A stretch of 64,000 nt of DNA from Atrina japonica (GCA_030159075.1 BROG01000799.1:243110-307109); one strand, 5' to 3'. Shown: positions 22,801 to 34,945, counted from the first letter of the stretch. The notes: generated by a model from the sequence alone, not told the origin. Program-made: numbers and translations.

Positions 22801-24332
22801 GGTAGATTTTTAACAGGATCTTACAATATTGTTTGTCATTTGTCGTTATACATATTCTATTTGTTTATGTATCTAGTTATTTATAGGTAAATATACAATA
22901 AATAAAAGTGCAATATGACATCTTAACACAAAATAATAACTTTAGTATTATATTTATGATTCATGTCATCACGTGATAAAATCAATGGATATGGAATTGA
23001 ACTGGACATATGTTTCAAAACGTGGTGTTATAATCTTAAAATCCTCGGAGATGCCATTTCACCACGTTGTCCGTATATTTTTCACATAAGTTAGTAGAAA
23101 AACTAGTGCAACCCTTTTCCTATCGGATTCTAAGTGATAGTAAAAGCACCATTTTCACTCTTGGCTTTGTATACATAACAGATATGATTCAGTGTTATTT
23201 GATATTTGTATTATTCTGATCGACCACCTGCTTTGTAAGGCAACATTGTAATGACTTTTGTATACTTAACACTGTGTATACATACACAATGAAATTAATA
23301 CCTTATTAAGCCGAAAGCTTTACCTTTCGATTAAGGTATTTTAAGTGGAAAACCCCATGGTGCCTTTAGTCATGCCACGCCTTTTGGAACATTATTACTT
23401 AAGGTGGGAATATATTCCCTCGCTCCATATATTGAGTTCAAATTAAGCTTTTGGCTGAGCAGTTGATAAAGTTCGAGCGGATATATTGTAATCATTTGAC
23501 ATCCTTTAGCGTCATCTTTGCCTAAATTAAATGACAAATGGAAGTGCTTACAAAAAATTAATTTGAATTTGTTATCAGATATCCCGACAATTATTCTTCT
23601 GATATAAATTCTAAGTGGATCTAAAACTAAAAACGCATGCAGTCAGAATCATCGATGTCAATAAAATGATTTGAAACTCAACGTAGTCGTAGTTAAAGCA
23701 CTTATGAAGCTTTTAACGAACTATTTGAAAAATGCTCAATAAAAGTCGGCTATCAGGGAAACTACTGGTTAAATTATGAAATAACCAGAGAAAATATTAC
23801 AAAATTTGAGCTAGACTTAACACATAGAGTAAGCAATATGTTTCCTATCTTCCGGTCATACGAGCAATCACAGGCACCATCGAGTATCTGGATTCAGAAT
23901 ACATTTCCCATTTCATTCATTCGAACGTTTGACTGTGAAACCTACGCAAAACACGATACATTGATTTTACATAGGAAAGGTTCATTCATGCAGCCAGCAT
24001 CTCATTGCTAAACTAAACAAATAGCATACAGGGTTTATCAAAATTGCTTATTTCAATATATATGGCTATTATTTCCCGAACATTTTGTAGTAACTGCTCT
24101 TAACAAAATGTGCACTGATGCGCACTGTATGAAACACGTATAGTGATTGGGTTCGTTATGATAATCTATACGCTGATGGTCAAAATATATTTCCGATACG
24201 TTACATATGTACTTTTAGAAAGATAGAAAAATATAAAAAGCACCTTCTTTGTGCATAGTAGATGTTATAGTAATAAATTTGATCAAGGTTTACCTGAACT
24301 TTAATGAATACACAAATAGAAATTTCGAATGC
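22801..24332. other. No recognised feature
   Basis: Unique AT-rich DNA. A small inverted repeat (taccttattaa...ttaaggta, 23301-23338) surrounds gccgaaagctttacctttcga. Nothing coding. Confidence 0.5.
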
Positions 24333-24518
24333 TTATTGAAACCAACTATAAGTATCTCGCAATTTGCGTTTGCTGAGTCCTGATCGTGGGCGGTCCCGAA
24401 CTTTGCCAGTTTGCTGATATCGTCTCCATAAAGCATTTCCAGTGTTAATACGAACTCTAAACTGCCTTGTCACATTGCTTTGAGACACCCCAGCTTCACT
24501 TTCAGTCATGCGAGGCAT
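24333..24518 (-). pseudogene. Tc1-like transposase stub (DNA-binding N-terminus)
   Basis: A 61-codon frame reads as the paired helix-turn-helix N-terminus of Tc1/mariner transposases, including RYQQTGKVRDRPRSG, the linker that in this family precedes a Gly-Arg-Pro-Arg hook. It stops soon after; no DDE catalytic domain follows, so it is a remnant. Transposases of this family cut and paste DNA at TA sites. Confidence 0.65.
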
Positions 24519-25019
24519 CTCTCAATCACAATTTTATTCCAAGAATCAGTTTTTGTGTTTCAGTACAATTAATACCTACAATACATGCAAGAAATTCTAA
24601 CTGATTACTGACCACGTGTCGCTTAGGCTCGAAACTACAGAAACGCATGCCGTGGTCATCAAGGCGATTAGAAGACGATATTTAGCAAATGAGTACTCAA
24701 AATCGCGTTTTGTATGTTAAACTATGCTTTTAAGAATAAAGAGCGATAAAAAATTACTTTTTATGTTTTTATTTAACTTTTAAGTATACAGTTTTTTCCG
24801 CTAGTATACTTTACAATACATCTCACTCTTCATTATGTTAATAAGACATAACATTTTCATTTATCGTAAAAAGATTTCAAATGCCGACAACAGGCGTTTG
24901 TAGGACTGTAGAGTCATTCAAGTCGATCCCGGTAAGTATCAAAATACACCTGCCATGAACATGGCTCTAGTGGCAAATCAAATACCACTTCTCCCAGTAA
25001 TGAATTTGGAATACTGAGT
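24519..25019. other. No recognised feature
   Basis: Unassigned sequence before the 62-bp array. Confidence 0.5.
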
Positions 25020-25790
25020 ACAATAAATACGTTGTCCTTCTGTAAAGCGTTGATGAATACGAGAACTACTTCATTAACCCACGCAATACAATGATGTCCT
25101 TCTGTAAAGTGTTGATGAATACGAGAACTACTTTAATAACCCACGCAATACAATGATGTCCTTCTGTAAAGCGCGTTGATGAATACGAGAATTACTCTAA
25201 TAAACCACGCAATATAATGATGTCCTTCTGTAAAGCGTTGATGAATACGAGAATTACTCTAATAAACCACGCAATACAATGATGTCCTTCTGTAAAATGT
25301 TAATGAATACGAGAACTACTTTAATAACCCATGCGATCCAATGATGTCCTTCTGTAAAGCGTTGGTGAATACGAGAACTACTTTAATAACCCACGCAACC
25401 CAAGGATGTCTTTCTGTAAAGCGTTGATGAATACAAGAATTACTTTAATAACCCACGCAATCCAATGATGTCCCTATGTTAAGCGTTGATGAATACGAGA
25501 ACTACTTTAATAACCCACGCAACCCAATGATGTCCCTATGTAAAACGTTGATGAATACGAGAACTACTTTCATAACCCACGCAATACAATGATGTCCCTC
25601 TGTAAAGTGTTGATGAATACGAGAACTTCTTCATTAACCCACGCAATACAATGATGTCATTCTGTAAAGTGTTGATGAGTACGAGAACTACTTTAATAAC
25701 CCACGCAATACAATGATGTCCTTCTGTAAAGTGTTGATGAATACGAGAATTACTTTATTAACCCACGCAATACAATGATAACGCACACTA
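25020..25790. repeat. 62-bp minisatellite array
   Basis: About 12 copies of a 62-bp unit containing GATGTCCTTCTGTAAAG and GATGAATACGAGAACTAC, separated by wwtaacccacgcaatacaat. Copies differ by a few substitutions. A related pair of units lies in inverse orientation at 30900-31010. Confidence 0.95.
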
Positions 25791-26020
25791 TCTAATGATG
25801 TCAGCGTTTGAATCGCAGAAAAAGTACTTGCAAATTCAATACGTTTGACGGCTGAGTGGAACTCAAAACAGCAAATACACCACAGAGAGCACCATTAACT
25901 ACATCAACACTTAAGATAGGATGTTTGGATGTTATTGGTATGGCCTGATACATTTTGCGAATAGGGTAAGTACTGAGTTAAAGGCATCGATACCAAAACG
26001 TTAACCTAAATAAAACAATA

Positions 26021-26199
26021 TACAGTCGAACTCACTTATATTGAACCCTGTTACATTAAAATATCAGTTTATTTAAAATAATTTTGATTTCCTGACCAAA
26101 TGGCTTTATTACCAATATAACCCAATTAATTTGAAACCCCTGTTTATTTGAAACAATAATTAATCTCCCTCGATTTCAATATATTCGGGTACGACTGTA
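26021..26199. mobile_element. MITE with TACAGTCG inverted ends and TA duplication
   Basis: 179 bp bounded by TACAGTCG (26021) and CGACTGTA (ending 26199), flanked by TA on both sides. The inverted similarity extends imperfectly inward (acttatattgaa / gaatatattgaa). TIR and TA target site fit a non-autonomous Tc1/mariner or pogo-type element. Non-coding. Confidence 0.75.
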
Positions 26200-26394
26200 T
26201 AATATTGATTCAGCTTTCAAAGGCCCCAAGCACCGCTAGTGGAGAATAATTTGGACGGCTTTACCCCCTAATCGTTGTAATTAATTGATAAAATTATTTG
26301 AAAGTAAAATGCCTGGTGATGACTTTTAAATGGTTGAAATGTAGCTTGGTAACAAAGGAGAATGCCACCACAGTAACCTTTGAATATAGTAAAA

Positions 26395-26765
26395 TTGAAG
26401 AAGTACAAATCAATAATCAAAACTCAAGTCCATTATAACACGACAAATTAGATGTGCAAATGGTCTCAACATGAAAAACAATTACGAATCCCAAACGGGA
26501 TAAGACCAGGTGTCCGGAAGGAGTCAGCGTCTTCTGCTGGCATGCCACACCCGTCGCAAATGTTCCATGGAAACCTAGTTCGATGAGCTGGTCAAATTCG
26601 GTAAAAAGGTCAAGTTTGGTGATGAGGTCAAGTTCGGTGAAAAGCATGATTGGTGAAACGGAATCACTGTCTGTGGCCGTGATCCAGAAGAGTATCTAAT
26701 ATCCCTGAGAGGGGGACTTCATAATGTTTAACAAGATTCCCGTATCGACCATAAAACTTCTTAAA
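26395..26765 (-). mobile_element. Penelope-like family B last codons and 3' tail
   Basis: A complete B tail in minus orientation (agtaaaattgaag at 26389 up to atattcttctggatcacggcc), then the GRYG-type last codons (26730-26765). It is cut where the 24-bp array begins. Confidence 0.8.
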
Positions 26766-27185
26766 CGACGACTCCAATATGTCATATGAGCGACCTTGGA
26801 ATATGTCATATGAGCGACCTTGGAATATGTCATATGAGCGACGTTGGAGTATGTCATATGAGCGACCTTGGAATATGTCATATGAGCGACCTTGGAGTAT
26901 GTCATATGAGCGACCTTGGAATATGTCATATGAGCGACATTGAAATATGTCATATAAGCGACATTAGAGTATGTCATATGAGCGACCTGGGAATATGTCA
27001 TATGAGCAACCTTGGAGTATGTCATATGAGCGACCTTGGAGTATGTCATATGAGCGACCTTGGAATATGTCATATGAGCGACCTTGAAATATGTCATATG
27101 AGCGACATTGGAATATGTCATATGAGCGACCTTGGAGTATGTCATATGAGCGACCTTGGAATAAGTCATGAGCGACCTTGAAATA
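26766..27185. repeat. 24-bp tandem array
   Basis: About 17 copies of a 24-bp unit containing GTCATATGAGCGACCTTGGA. Because 24 is divisible by three and units lack stops, frames stay open on both strands as 8-residue peptide repeats; these are not taken as genes. The array starts exactly at the truncation point of the family B element. Confidence 0.95.
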
Positions 27186-28267
27186 TGACATATTGCCTTG
27201 TATCAAGTTCATCTCATTACTTTGAATATTAAGGAATGTTTTATGAAATGTAATCATGGTTGTTAAATATCTGACTTATGTTTGATCCTCATGAATTCAG
27301 GAAGCAAAACATATTTCACGAAGTAAACAACCAAAATGATATTTAAATGAAGCGATTAAAAAAAAATTGATAAATGGGTCAATCTCCCTTGCTCTCCTTA
27401 AACGAATATTATTTTAAGGTTACAAATTTTATTTGGAGACGCAAAAACACGGGGCGTATTCTCTCTTCCTGTCATTTCGATTTTCTTGTTGATATTTGAA
27501 GCATCGCTGAAGGCAACGGTATTTTGCGATTAAAATAGTAACTGTGTGTTGTAATGCTCCATAGTTCACGTTTACATGTATTCGATATATTTAACTATTT
27601 TAGACTAAAACGTCATTGTAAAGGCACTGTAAGTAATGGTTGGTTTTCAATACTGCAAGTCAGTATTTATATACGAGTCTGATTTGAAAAAAAACGATAA
27701 CGCATAAATTAATACTTATGCACACTATACATTACACCACGAATCAAAATAAAAACCACAAATTAATGAGAAATATAGCCCGGAAATGTTTGGATTGCAA
27801 AAGGATTATTACACAATCTTAACTAGACGAGGCAAATCCAAAATATCCATGCCTTCAGAAAGGGGAAGGTAGTGATGTAATGAATGAATATTGGAGGAAT
27901 AAAGAGACTCCGGGAAATAACAAGATGGGATCAATTGTTATAGCATACCAGAATGACCGGCCACACACGTTGTTAACCCAGAGTCAAAATAGATTAAGGC
28001 GGAGGTACAAACACAATCAGTATGAACGATTCAACAAATAATTCAACACCACAGATAATGAAAGACTGAATTGATTATCAAGGTCTTTACATCGACCGTA
28101 ATTTGTACGAAATGTTTATTTTTTCATATATTCGTGGCAAAAGTTTATCAATTGTTAGCACGTGATACCGTCATGGATTTTGATTGATTAAATACATGTG
28201 TCAGTATGATATCTATCTTCTCTTCAAAACAGGTGACTATACCTGGAAAGGGCATTATTATCAAATT
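27186..28267. other. No recognised feature
   Basis: Unique AT-rich sequence; nothing identifiable. Confidence 0.5.
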
Positions 28268-28565
28268 ATGATTTGTTTGCGACTACTCTGTTTCACTAAG
28301 TGAAATGTTGAGTTGCCTTTTCGTTGGCGGTTGTTGAGACGTCTGTACCAATTGTGACGAGGATACACTCCTCACTTGTTTCATTGGACTTGACTGTGGA
28401 CTCACGGCGTGTGTGACCGGTCGACAGGGGATGCTTACTCCTCCATGGCACCTGATCCCACCTCTTGGTTTCCAGAGGTCCGTGTTTGTCCATTTTTACC
28501 GGATTTGTATCTATGTCCTGGACATTCTATTGATTTATACTTTGGTATCTGAAATTTTTATATGT
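28268..28565 (+). mobile_element. Penelope-like family A 3' end
   Basis: Nearly identical to 46624-46912 (tgtttgcgactactctgtttcactaag... to ggtatctgaaatttttata), so one of the younger copies. Truncated at its 5' side. Confidence 0.85.
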
Positions 28566-28567
28566 TA

Positions 28568-29719
28568 ATGACACGCCAAAATCCCATTATTGAGTGAAAT
28601 CATTTTTTTCGTAGTAACCCACATTAACTGAAGAAAAATTAGATAGAACTAAAAAAGATAGGCACATAAAGAGTTACACCATTTTTTTTCTAGAGAAAAA
28701 TCTAGTTCAAAAGAGAAAAAGTGTGTGACAATTATGAGATTTTGGCGCAGCTAATATCTGTTTTTTTTTTCAATAAAACCCAGTTTTTCTCCAGTTAAAG
28801 TGGTTATGAGAAAAGTAGGATCAACTTGAGAAAAACTAGGATTAACTCGTGACCCACGTTAACTGAAAAAATAGGTTTAACTTAGAAAAACTATGGTTGA
28901 CTCATTGTAATTTTAGTGCGCTTCATATGAATGCAAAAATATGTCAGTCAACAGAGATGCACAATTTGTACCCATTGGAATGTCGACAATTTGTTGGAAA
29001 ACTTTTCCGGCAAAAACCACGAACATTTTGTCTACTAGAAACCCCAACATCTTGATGATATCGTCTTCAGTGCACTTGTTATTGGATTCAGAGTGTTCCT
29101 TCAAAAACTTCATGAGCTAACACTAAATATTTAAATCTGGGATTTCTATTTTTGTATACAAAAAGTTTTGCATAATAGATGTTAATCTGTTTTTTAGTTT
29201 TTGGTGAGAAATTGTTGTGTAAAGGGTCGAGAAATCAAAAGACTTGATGCTTGTGATATGTTTGAAATTTGGATCGGAGACTGCAAATGTTCCAACAATT
29301 CTTTTGAATACTTTAGGATCCACATCTGATTGACCCCGCTTCTTGAGAAGGCTGTTGTACAGTACTTCGGAAGACTTTGTTTAACTGAGAAATACTAACT
29401 TTTACTGTGACAAAATCACAAAAATATGTTAAACTGAATTAACCTTAAACATAGATTAACTGAGAAAAACTAAGTTTAACTGCGCTGTAAATACATTTAG
29501 GAGTAATCATATTATTTTGGCGCATTTCATCCTAGACTTTCCCAGTTAAAGCTAGTGTTTTCCCCAGTTAATGTAGGAGAACAACTAGGATTAACTAGAG
29601 ACAAAACTAGGTTTAACTCGTAACATACATTAACTGATAAAAACAAGGTCTAACCCAGAAAAACTATGTTAAAAGAAAACAATTAGGCTAAACTGATTAA
29701 TATGATTTTGGCGTGTCAT
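28568..29719. mobile_element. TIR element of the alternating-module family, with a nested retroelement fragment
   Basis: A perfect 16-bp terminal inverted repeat (ATGACACGCCAAAATC at 28568-28583; complement at 29704-29719). The interior has repeated direct and inverted modules (TTAACTGAGAAAAACTAGG, CCCAGTTTTTCTCCAGTTAA) and internal copies of the end motif TTTTGGCGC near 28741 and 29517. A family B reverse transcriptase fragment (28913-29375) is embedded. Non-coding otherwise. Confidence 0.65.
28913..29375 (-). mobile_element. Penelope-like family B internal RT fragment
   Basis: Two open stretches on the minus strand (29123-29323 and 28913-29113) hold motif A (SFDFSTLYTTI) and motif B (DIPMGTNCASLLTDIFLHSYEA). 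The fragment stops just before the YIDD box. Confidence 0.8.
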
Positions 29720-30899
29720 AGATAAAAAAGGGATATTAAATTTAAATGCGGAAAGCTAACGACAGGAACGCAAAAGTCATCATTTTTATAGTTAAGTTAT
29801 CAATTTCTATTTAATCTCTCATCAAAATATAAAACAAATGTGCTTTATTCCTTTTATCTTTCTAGTTTGCTAGAGTAAATTGAGTTCATATAGGTAAAAG
29901 TTATCATTATTGTTGCTGTATCTTAATATAAAATTAACGCCACGGATAGCTCGTCTATTTCTGACTCGCGCAATACTAAAATAATTTGTTTTTTACAATG
30001 GTTTATGCGACTGCGTCATGTGTTCGGCCATTAATTGTTTAGAACTGTGCGATTATAGGCATACAGATTTGTCAATTGCTTAAGTTGCTATTACTCTTTT
30101 AAAGATTATCTATAAGAATTGCAGTACTTATGTGGAAAGGAAATCAAATGATTGCCCTGGTTATGTGTCGACATAATAATTTGTCCACTAAAGGGATGTA
30201 ACGTCACCCGAATAATTGTACAATATACCATCCATTTAATTACACATAGAGACGTAACTAACATCTTAGTTTAAATGCATTTCTGACAATTATTGTGGTA
30301 TAAGTTTAGAAAAAGCATTTAGCTGTGAGACGTAATTTTATTACAAGAATATTGACAACATTGTATGAAGTGATCATAAAACGCAAAGGGGACCTTAATT
30401 ATTCGACTGTGAGTTAAATATTTATACAACATTGTTGTTTTTCGTTTGAAGTCGGATATGTTATGACGTCAGATAAACCCAGAAAAGTTTTCAATTAAAG
30501 AAGCTGAACATAAACTAACGCATATTTAATCACCCCTAAAAGACTTCAACACGGAATATCCAATACATTGTTAGTGCAATTCTAATCCATTAGATACATT
30601 AGACCTTTTGTTACCGTGTATCTAGTAACCAAATCTAAATTTATGGTGTTTTATAAATTCAAATCAACGGTTTATATCCTGATACTGACATCACCCGCTT
30701 GTATTTTTACTGCACGAACTCTGACCAAAAAAATAAATGTTTATTTTAACAAAGTAATTTAACTATTGATCATATGCAGGAAATGTAATCGTATGTATAC
30801 CAAGGACCATTAGAAACGCATCGTTGACAGACTGACGTATTACTAAGGCCTCTCTTTATGGGGCGCCATTTTAGAATTTATCCACCATTTTCTGATATG
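29720..30899. other. No recognised feature
   Basis: Unique AT-rich DNA; nothing identifiable. Confidence 0.5.
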
Positions 30900-31010
30900 A
30901 AAAATTCCAAAGAGTTCTCGTAATGATCAACATTTTACAGAAGGACATTATTAGATAGCATGCGTTATTAAAGTAGTTCTCGTATTTTACATAAGGACAT
31001 CAGATGAATT
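30900..31010 (-). repeat. Two units of the 62-bp minisatellite, inverted
   Basis: On the minus strand the sequence reads gatgtccttatgtaaaatacgagaactactttaataacgcatgc and a second unit, matching the array at 25020-25790. Confidence 0.8.
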
Positions 31011-31598
31011 TTTTATTTACAGCTACTCCCTGAAATGGGTTACCTATATGTACTTATGCGTGGCTACCCCAGACATTAACGATCACGAGTGCTACCATTA
31101 TGTTGAAGACATGGAGTGTATATAAAAAACTTAAGACGTTTGATACTAGGGACTATCGGGTCTGTGATGAGAGCAAACCCACTGCTCGATTCCTAAAAAT
31201 AGTTGATCGTTACAAATTCTGATATGAATTTCGATTACAAAGGCAATGTGATGATTATGGGGGAAAATGTCAAACTTCATTCCTGCTTGATTTGCAGATC
31301 AGCTCTGCTATTCTCCGTACTATAGATGACCATTTTTAGAAAGCATATACTATTTTGGAATAATCTACCTATTCCTCCACCACGCAGAAAGGCGCTAAAT
31401 AGGAAGATCAATTTGTTTTTCTCCAGAGCACTTTGCTAATTTCCAGAAGAAGATACGTTTAAGAAGGAAGAAAAATATCCGAGTAATTTTCAGTAAGACT
31501 CGATGGGTGATTGGAAAGTTCATTTGCGGGTCGCTACTCGATGTGCATGAAAGGTATCCCCCCGGTGCAACCTCGAGGAAGATATCCAAGATCTTTCA
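31011..31598. other. No recognised feature
   Basis: Unassigned. The stretch 31400-31600 may be decayed coding DNA continuing into the next feature, but I cannot show it. Confidence 0.4.
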
Positions 31599-31802
31599 TT
31601 GGCGAGCGTTAAATCACATATAACCCTGAAGTTTCAACTGAATAAAACAGGGTTAGAAAACTACCACGACCTCTACAATCGATGCCCTACTGCTAACGGA
31701 TGTCTCGAAATATTTCTTAAGCCCAGCCTCAGACAGTATAGGGTAGATCCAGCCTACTACCTTACCAGGGCATCGTTTAATAAAAGGTTGGAAATATTAT
31801 AA
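31599..31802 (+). pseudogene. Possible protein-primed DNA polymerase B fragment (Polinton type)
   Basis: A 67-codon plus-strand frame contains YHDLYN and, about 30 residues later, QYRVDPAYY. The spacing matches the YHDLY...LDPxHYY segment of protein-primed type B DNA polymerases of Polintons and linear plasmids. No other polymerase motif is visible, and the frame ends at the insertion point of the minus-strand hammerhead element at 31803. The match is short and judged by eye. Confidence 0.35.
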
Positions 31803-32150
31803 ACATAATACCAAAGTTATAATGCTCAAGACGAGATCGTTTATGTCAATTAGACTTCATCAGTTGAGCTCCAATTTGAAAAGTATGTGTATTTTCTAAA
31901 GATAAATTGGTATCATACAAGGCCAAATAATATCTCTAAAAGTATAGCCGAAATCTGTCTAAGAGTAACCACTGTAGAAAAAATAACCATCTCACCTTTA
32001 GACAATTTTCGAATTCAAATAGTGTTCACAGTGCCAAATATTACTTTAGTATAAGATGAACAGCTGGTACCGAAATACCAGGTACAAGGTTTATGTATAC
32101 CCTCGGGGACTCGAATGGTCCACCAGCAGTGGCAACGACCTAGTGGTTAT
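31803..32150 (-). mobile_element. Hammerhead (retrozyme-like) element, near full unit
   Basis: Minus-strand copy of the 360-nt unit. It starts near the ataaccactaggtcgttgcc block (about 32150) and ends aacatt...ttggtattatgttt at 31803. One hammerhead motif is present at the 3' end, none at the 5' end. Confidence 0.75.
31824..31871 (-). ncRNA. Hammerhead ribozyme motif (G12 mutated)
   Basis: Stem I strands GAGCTCAA and TTGAGC pair perfectly. CTGATGA is intact, but the conserved GAAA is TAAA, which should abolish cleavage. Stem III is ACG/CGT with loop ATCT; the predicted cut is after the C complementary to 31830. Confidence 0.75.
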
Positions 32151-32477
32151 AACTAGACTAACTATAACTAAACTTTACGATTACCGATAAGCTTTACGAC
32201 CATTCACCGACAACAATTGCGACTGCTTCATAAAGCAAGTTGGAATTTCTTACAAAAAAGGTAGAATATAAAGGTTAGAAATATTATTGATCGATAAATG
32301 AATAGAAAATGTGGGAAAATGGCTAAATCCTTTAGTTCGCAATATTAAATTCCGGAATGTGATGTGCGTTATTCGTTTTACATTCCCTTACTATACATAA
32401 CCAAAGGTGGTAAATGGTATGTCTGTATTGGAAAATGCTCGGTCACCTGGTGTTCGTGTTTCCCTCTCATCAAACTA
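32151..32477. other. No recognised feature
   Basis: Unassigned sequence between the hammerhead element and a family A tail. Confidence 0.5.
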
Positions 32478-32690
32478 ATATAAAAATCTCAGATACCAAA
32501 GTATTAATCTTCAGGATGTCCAGGATATATATTTAGTACAAATCGGAATCAAGAGTTGGGATCATCTGACATTGAGGAGTAAGCAACCCCTGTTAACCGG
32601 TCACACCCGCCGTTAGTCCACAGTAAAATCCAAATAAAATAAGTGAGGAATGAATCCTCGTCACAATTAGTACAAACGTCTCAACAACTA
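32478..32690 (-). mobile_element. Penelope-like family A 3' tail, diverged
   Basis: Minus orientation: ctcagataccaaagtat... to cggtcacacccgccgttagtccacag and gaatcctcgtcacaatt, all in family order. Confidence 0.75.
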
Positions 32691-32949
32691 AATAATTAAG
32701 TCTCTCATTTCAAGAAAAAGTAACAATTTCTCAGAAAATTTCACTTGATCTTAATGAAACAAGAAGGGTTTAGAATATACGACTGTCTAAACCCAGTCTG
32801 TAATTCCCTAAGAAATGTCGTAAATTGTAATTCGTAACGTTTGTGAAATAGTTGTTTATCGTTTACGACTTTTTAAGATTAACGATCTTGGATTGATACA
32901 AGCTCTGGACTCTCGTTAGATGTGGTGTAATTTGAGCTGCTGTTGACAC

Positions 32950-33330
32950 ATTATCTGCATCTGTTTATCAAAAAGGGACTGTGAGCGGGAATCGTCATGG
33001 ACTTGATGAGGTACGCCCGGGAAATAATCACCAGGTCAAAAGTATAGATGGGTAAAAGACCCATAAAGGTAAGATGTTTAAGCTTCTGCACGATCTTCAT
33101 GAAGCTGTTATTCCTGCTACGAAACCTCTGCAACAAGGACATTTTTTGACTCTGAAAAAAATTCATAGACAACCGCAATTACAGCAACGCCCTTGGATAA
33201 GCCATATATCCAGATACCACTACCGAATTTAGGAAGGACTCTCATAATTGAATGAAAAACGTTAACTTTATATTTGACAAGACCATGTTTCATTATCTCC
33301 TGTCGACTCAAAGCACTAGATAGCAGAACA
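32950..33330 (-). mobile_element. Possible LINE C-terminal fragment
   Basis: Two adjoining minus-strand frames. The text KYKVNVFHSIMRVLPKFGSGIWIYG resembles the region after the catalytic box of LINE reverse transcriptases, where an aromatic GSGIW segment is common. Weak; it could be another decayed gene. Confidence 0.3.
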
Positions 33331-33489
33331 TGTGTGGAGACACTGACCTATGGAATACGAATGATTTTGAATTATTGTCTTGCTTTACAAACATTTTTTA
33401 TCTTTTTCAAACCATTAGTTGTAATAAATGACGTTTATCAACAACACTTATTTGATATTTAAACCACGTGGAATGAGAAAATATGGCCA

Positions 33490-34030
33490 TCTTTTAAATA
33501 TAAAAAATCTCAGATACCAAAGTATAAATCAATAGAATGTCCAGGACATAGATACAAATCCGGCAAAAATGGACAAACACGGACCTCTGGAAACCAAGAG
33601 GTGGGATCAGGTGCCATGGAGGAGTAAGCATCCCCTGTCGACCGGTCACACCCGCCGTGAGTCCAATGTCAAATCCAATGAAATACGTGGGGAGTGTATC
33701 CTCGTCACAATTGGTACAGACGTCTCAACAACCGCCAACGAAAAGGCAACTCTTTTAGTGAAACAGAGTAGTCGCAAACAAGACTATTATACCGACCATG
33801 ATATTTGCGGAACGTTGACATTAAACGCGGTTTTCGATATTCCTGTGTCAATAATTTGTCAGTGAGTAGTTTACCTCTGTATATGAAATCTTCATATGTT
33901 GTACACGCCCTGGCATATCGGATCATTCGTGAAATATAAACTCCATATGCGGGTGACTGAGGGATATTACTACTTAAATGTGGAAAATTTACGATGGGAA
34001 AGCCCAAATCGTCGCGTTTATCGTATAGCT
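33490..34030 (-). mobile_element. Penelope-like family A, RT C-terminus plus 3' tail
   Basis: Tail (33490-33780) and the last RT codons (33705-34007: FPIVNFPHLSSNIPQSPAYGVYISRMIRYARAC). Close to 46390-46912 apart from an indel that merges the end of the frame into the tail. Confidence 0.85.
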
Positions 34031-34244
34031 TAGTTGCTTAATTGTATCTCTAAAATAATTTAAAACATCACAGTTTTAAAATAGTATCTCATTTAATTGC
34101 CATTTTTAAATGTCATCTGATTTTGGATATCATATTTCGTATGTCATATAACATATTAAGCCAAGACGTCTAACATAAACTGTCATAAATGTACTTATCC
34201 ATGCAATATAATAGATAATAATTATAGTAAAATGAAAAAGTTGT

Positions 34245-34945
34245 AATGAATAACGGAAACACCAAGTCAATTAAAATATGGCAAATAAGATATACAAATG
34301 GTCTCAACATGAAGAACAATTGCGAATCCCAAACGGAGCCAGATGTCCGGAATGAATCAGCGTCCCCTGATAGCATGACATACCCGTCGCAAAGGTTACA
34401 AGGCAACCTCTCGAGTTCGGTCGAAAGGACATGCTCAGTGAAAATGTCATAAGTTAATTTATGATCTAATTGAAGAAAGGGAGTCATTGTGTAAGGTCGT
34501 GCTCCAGAATATCATCTAATATTCCAGAGAATGAAACTTCATATTGTTTAACAAGTATTGGCCACAAAACTTAGTAACGATTTCCAGTGTTCAACAACGT
34601 TACCCTGTGTGAGTAGTTTACTGGCGAGTCGTTTGGCTCTCAGAGTAAAATTTCATGAGAGGAGCATGCATTGGCATAACGTATACGTTGTAAAATGAAA
34701 ACGCCATAGGCAGGAGAAGATGAAATGTTTCTACTCAGAAACGGAAAATGTCTGATATTGAAATTGAAATCGTCACGTTTTCATAAAGGAAGTTGGCCGT
34801 CCTTATCAATCGACAGTGGCTAGATAAGAAGCAGATGTATTACTCTCTGTCGTCTCATTGATCACCAACAGGACATATCTCGCCAAGGTAATTCCAAAAT
34901 TCTGAATTACTTATGGATAGGACGTCGTCGATGTACCTATAAGTA
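34245..34945 (-). mobile_element. Penelope-like family B 3' part, tandem copy 1
   Basis: A complete B tail (34245-34560) and the RT C-terminus up to the RYIDDVLS codons at about 34925-34940, where it is cut and directly joins the tail of the next copy. Confidence 0.8.

Noticed and set aside
26696..27257. Frames of 97-157 codons with MTYSKVAH / MSDLGICH peptide repeats
   Set aside because: Product of a 24-bp tandem repeat that is open in several frames on both strands at once.
28296..28493. Recurring minus-type frame MDKHGPLETKRWDQVPWRSKHP (also at 33569 and 46644)
   Set aside because: It is the reverse strand of the family A 3' tail, recurring only because the tail is repeated; truncated or broken in most copies, so not taken as a gene.
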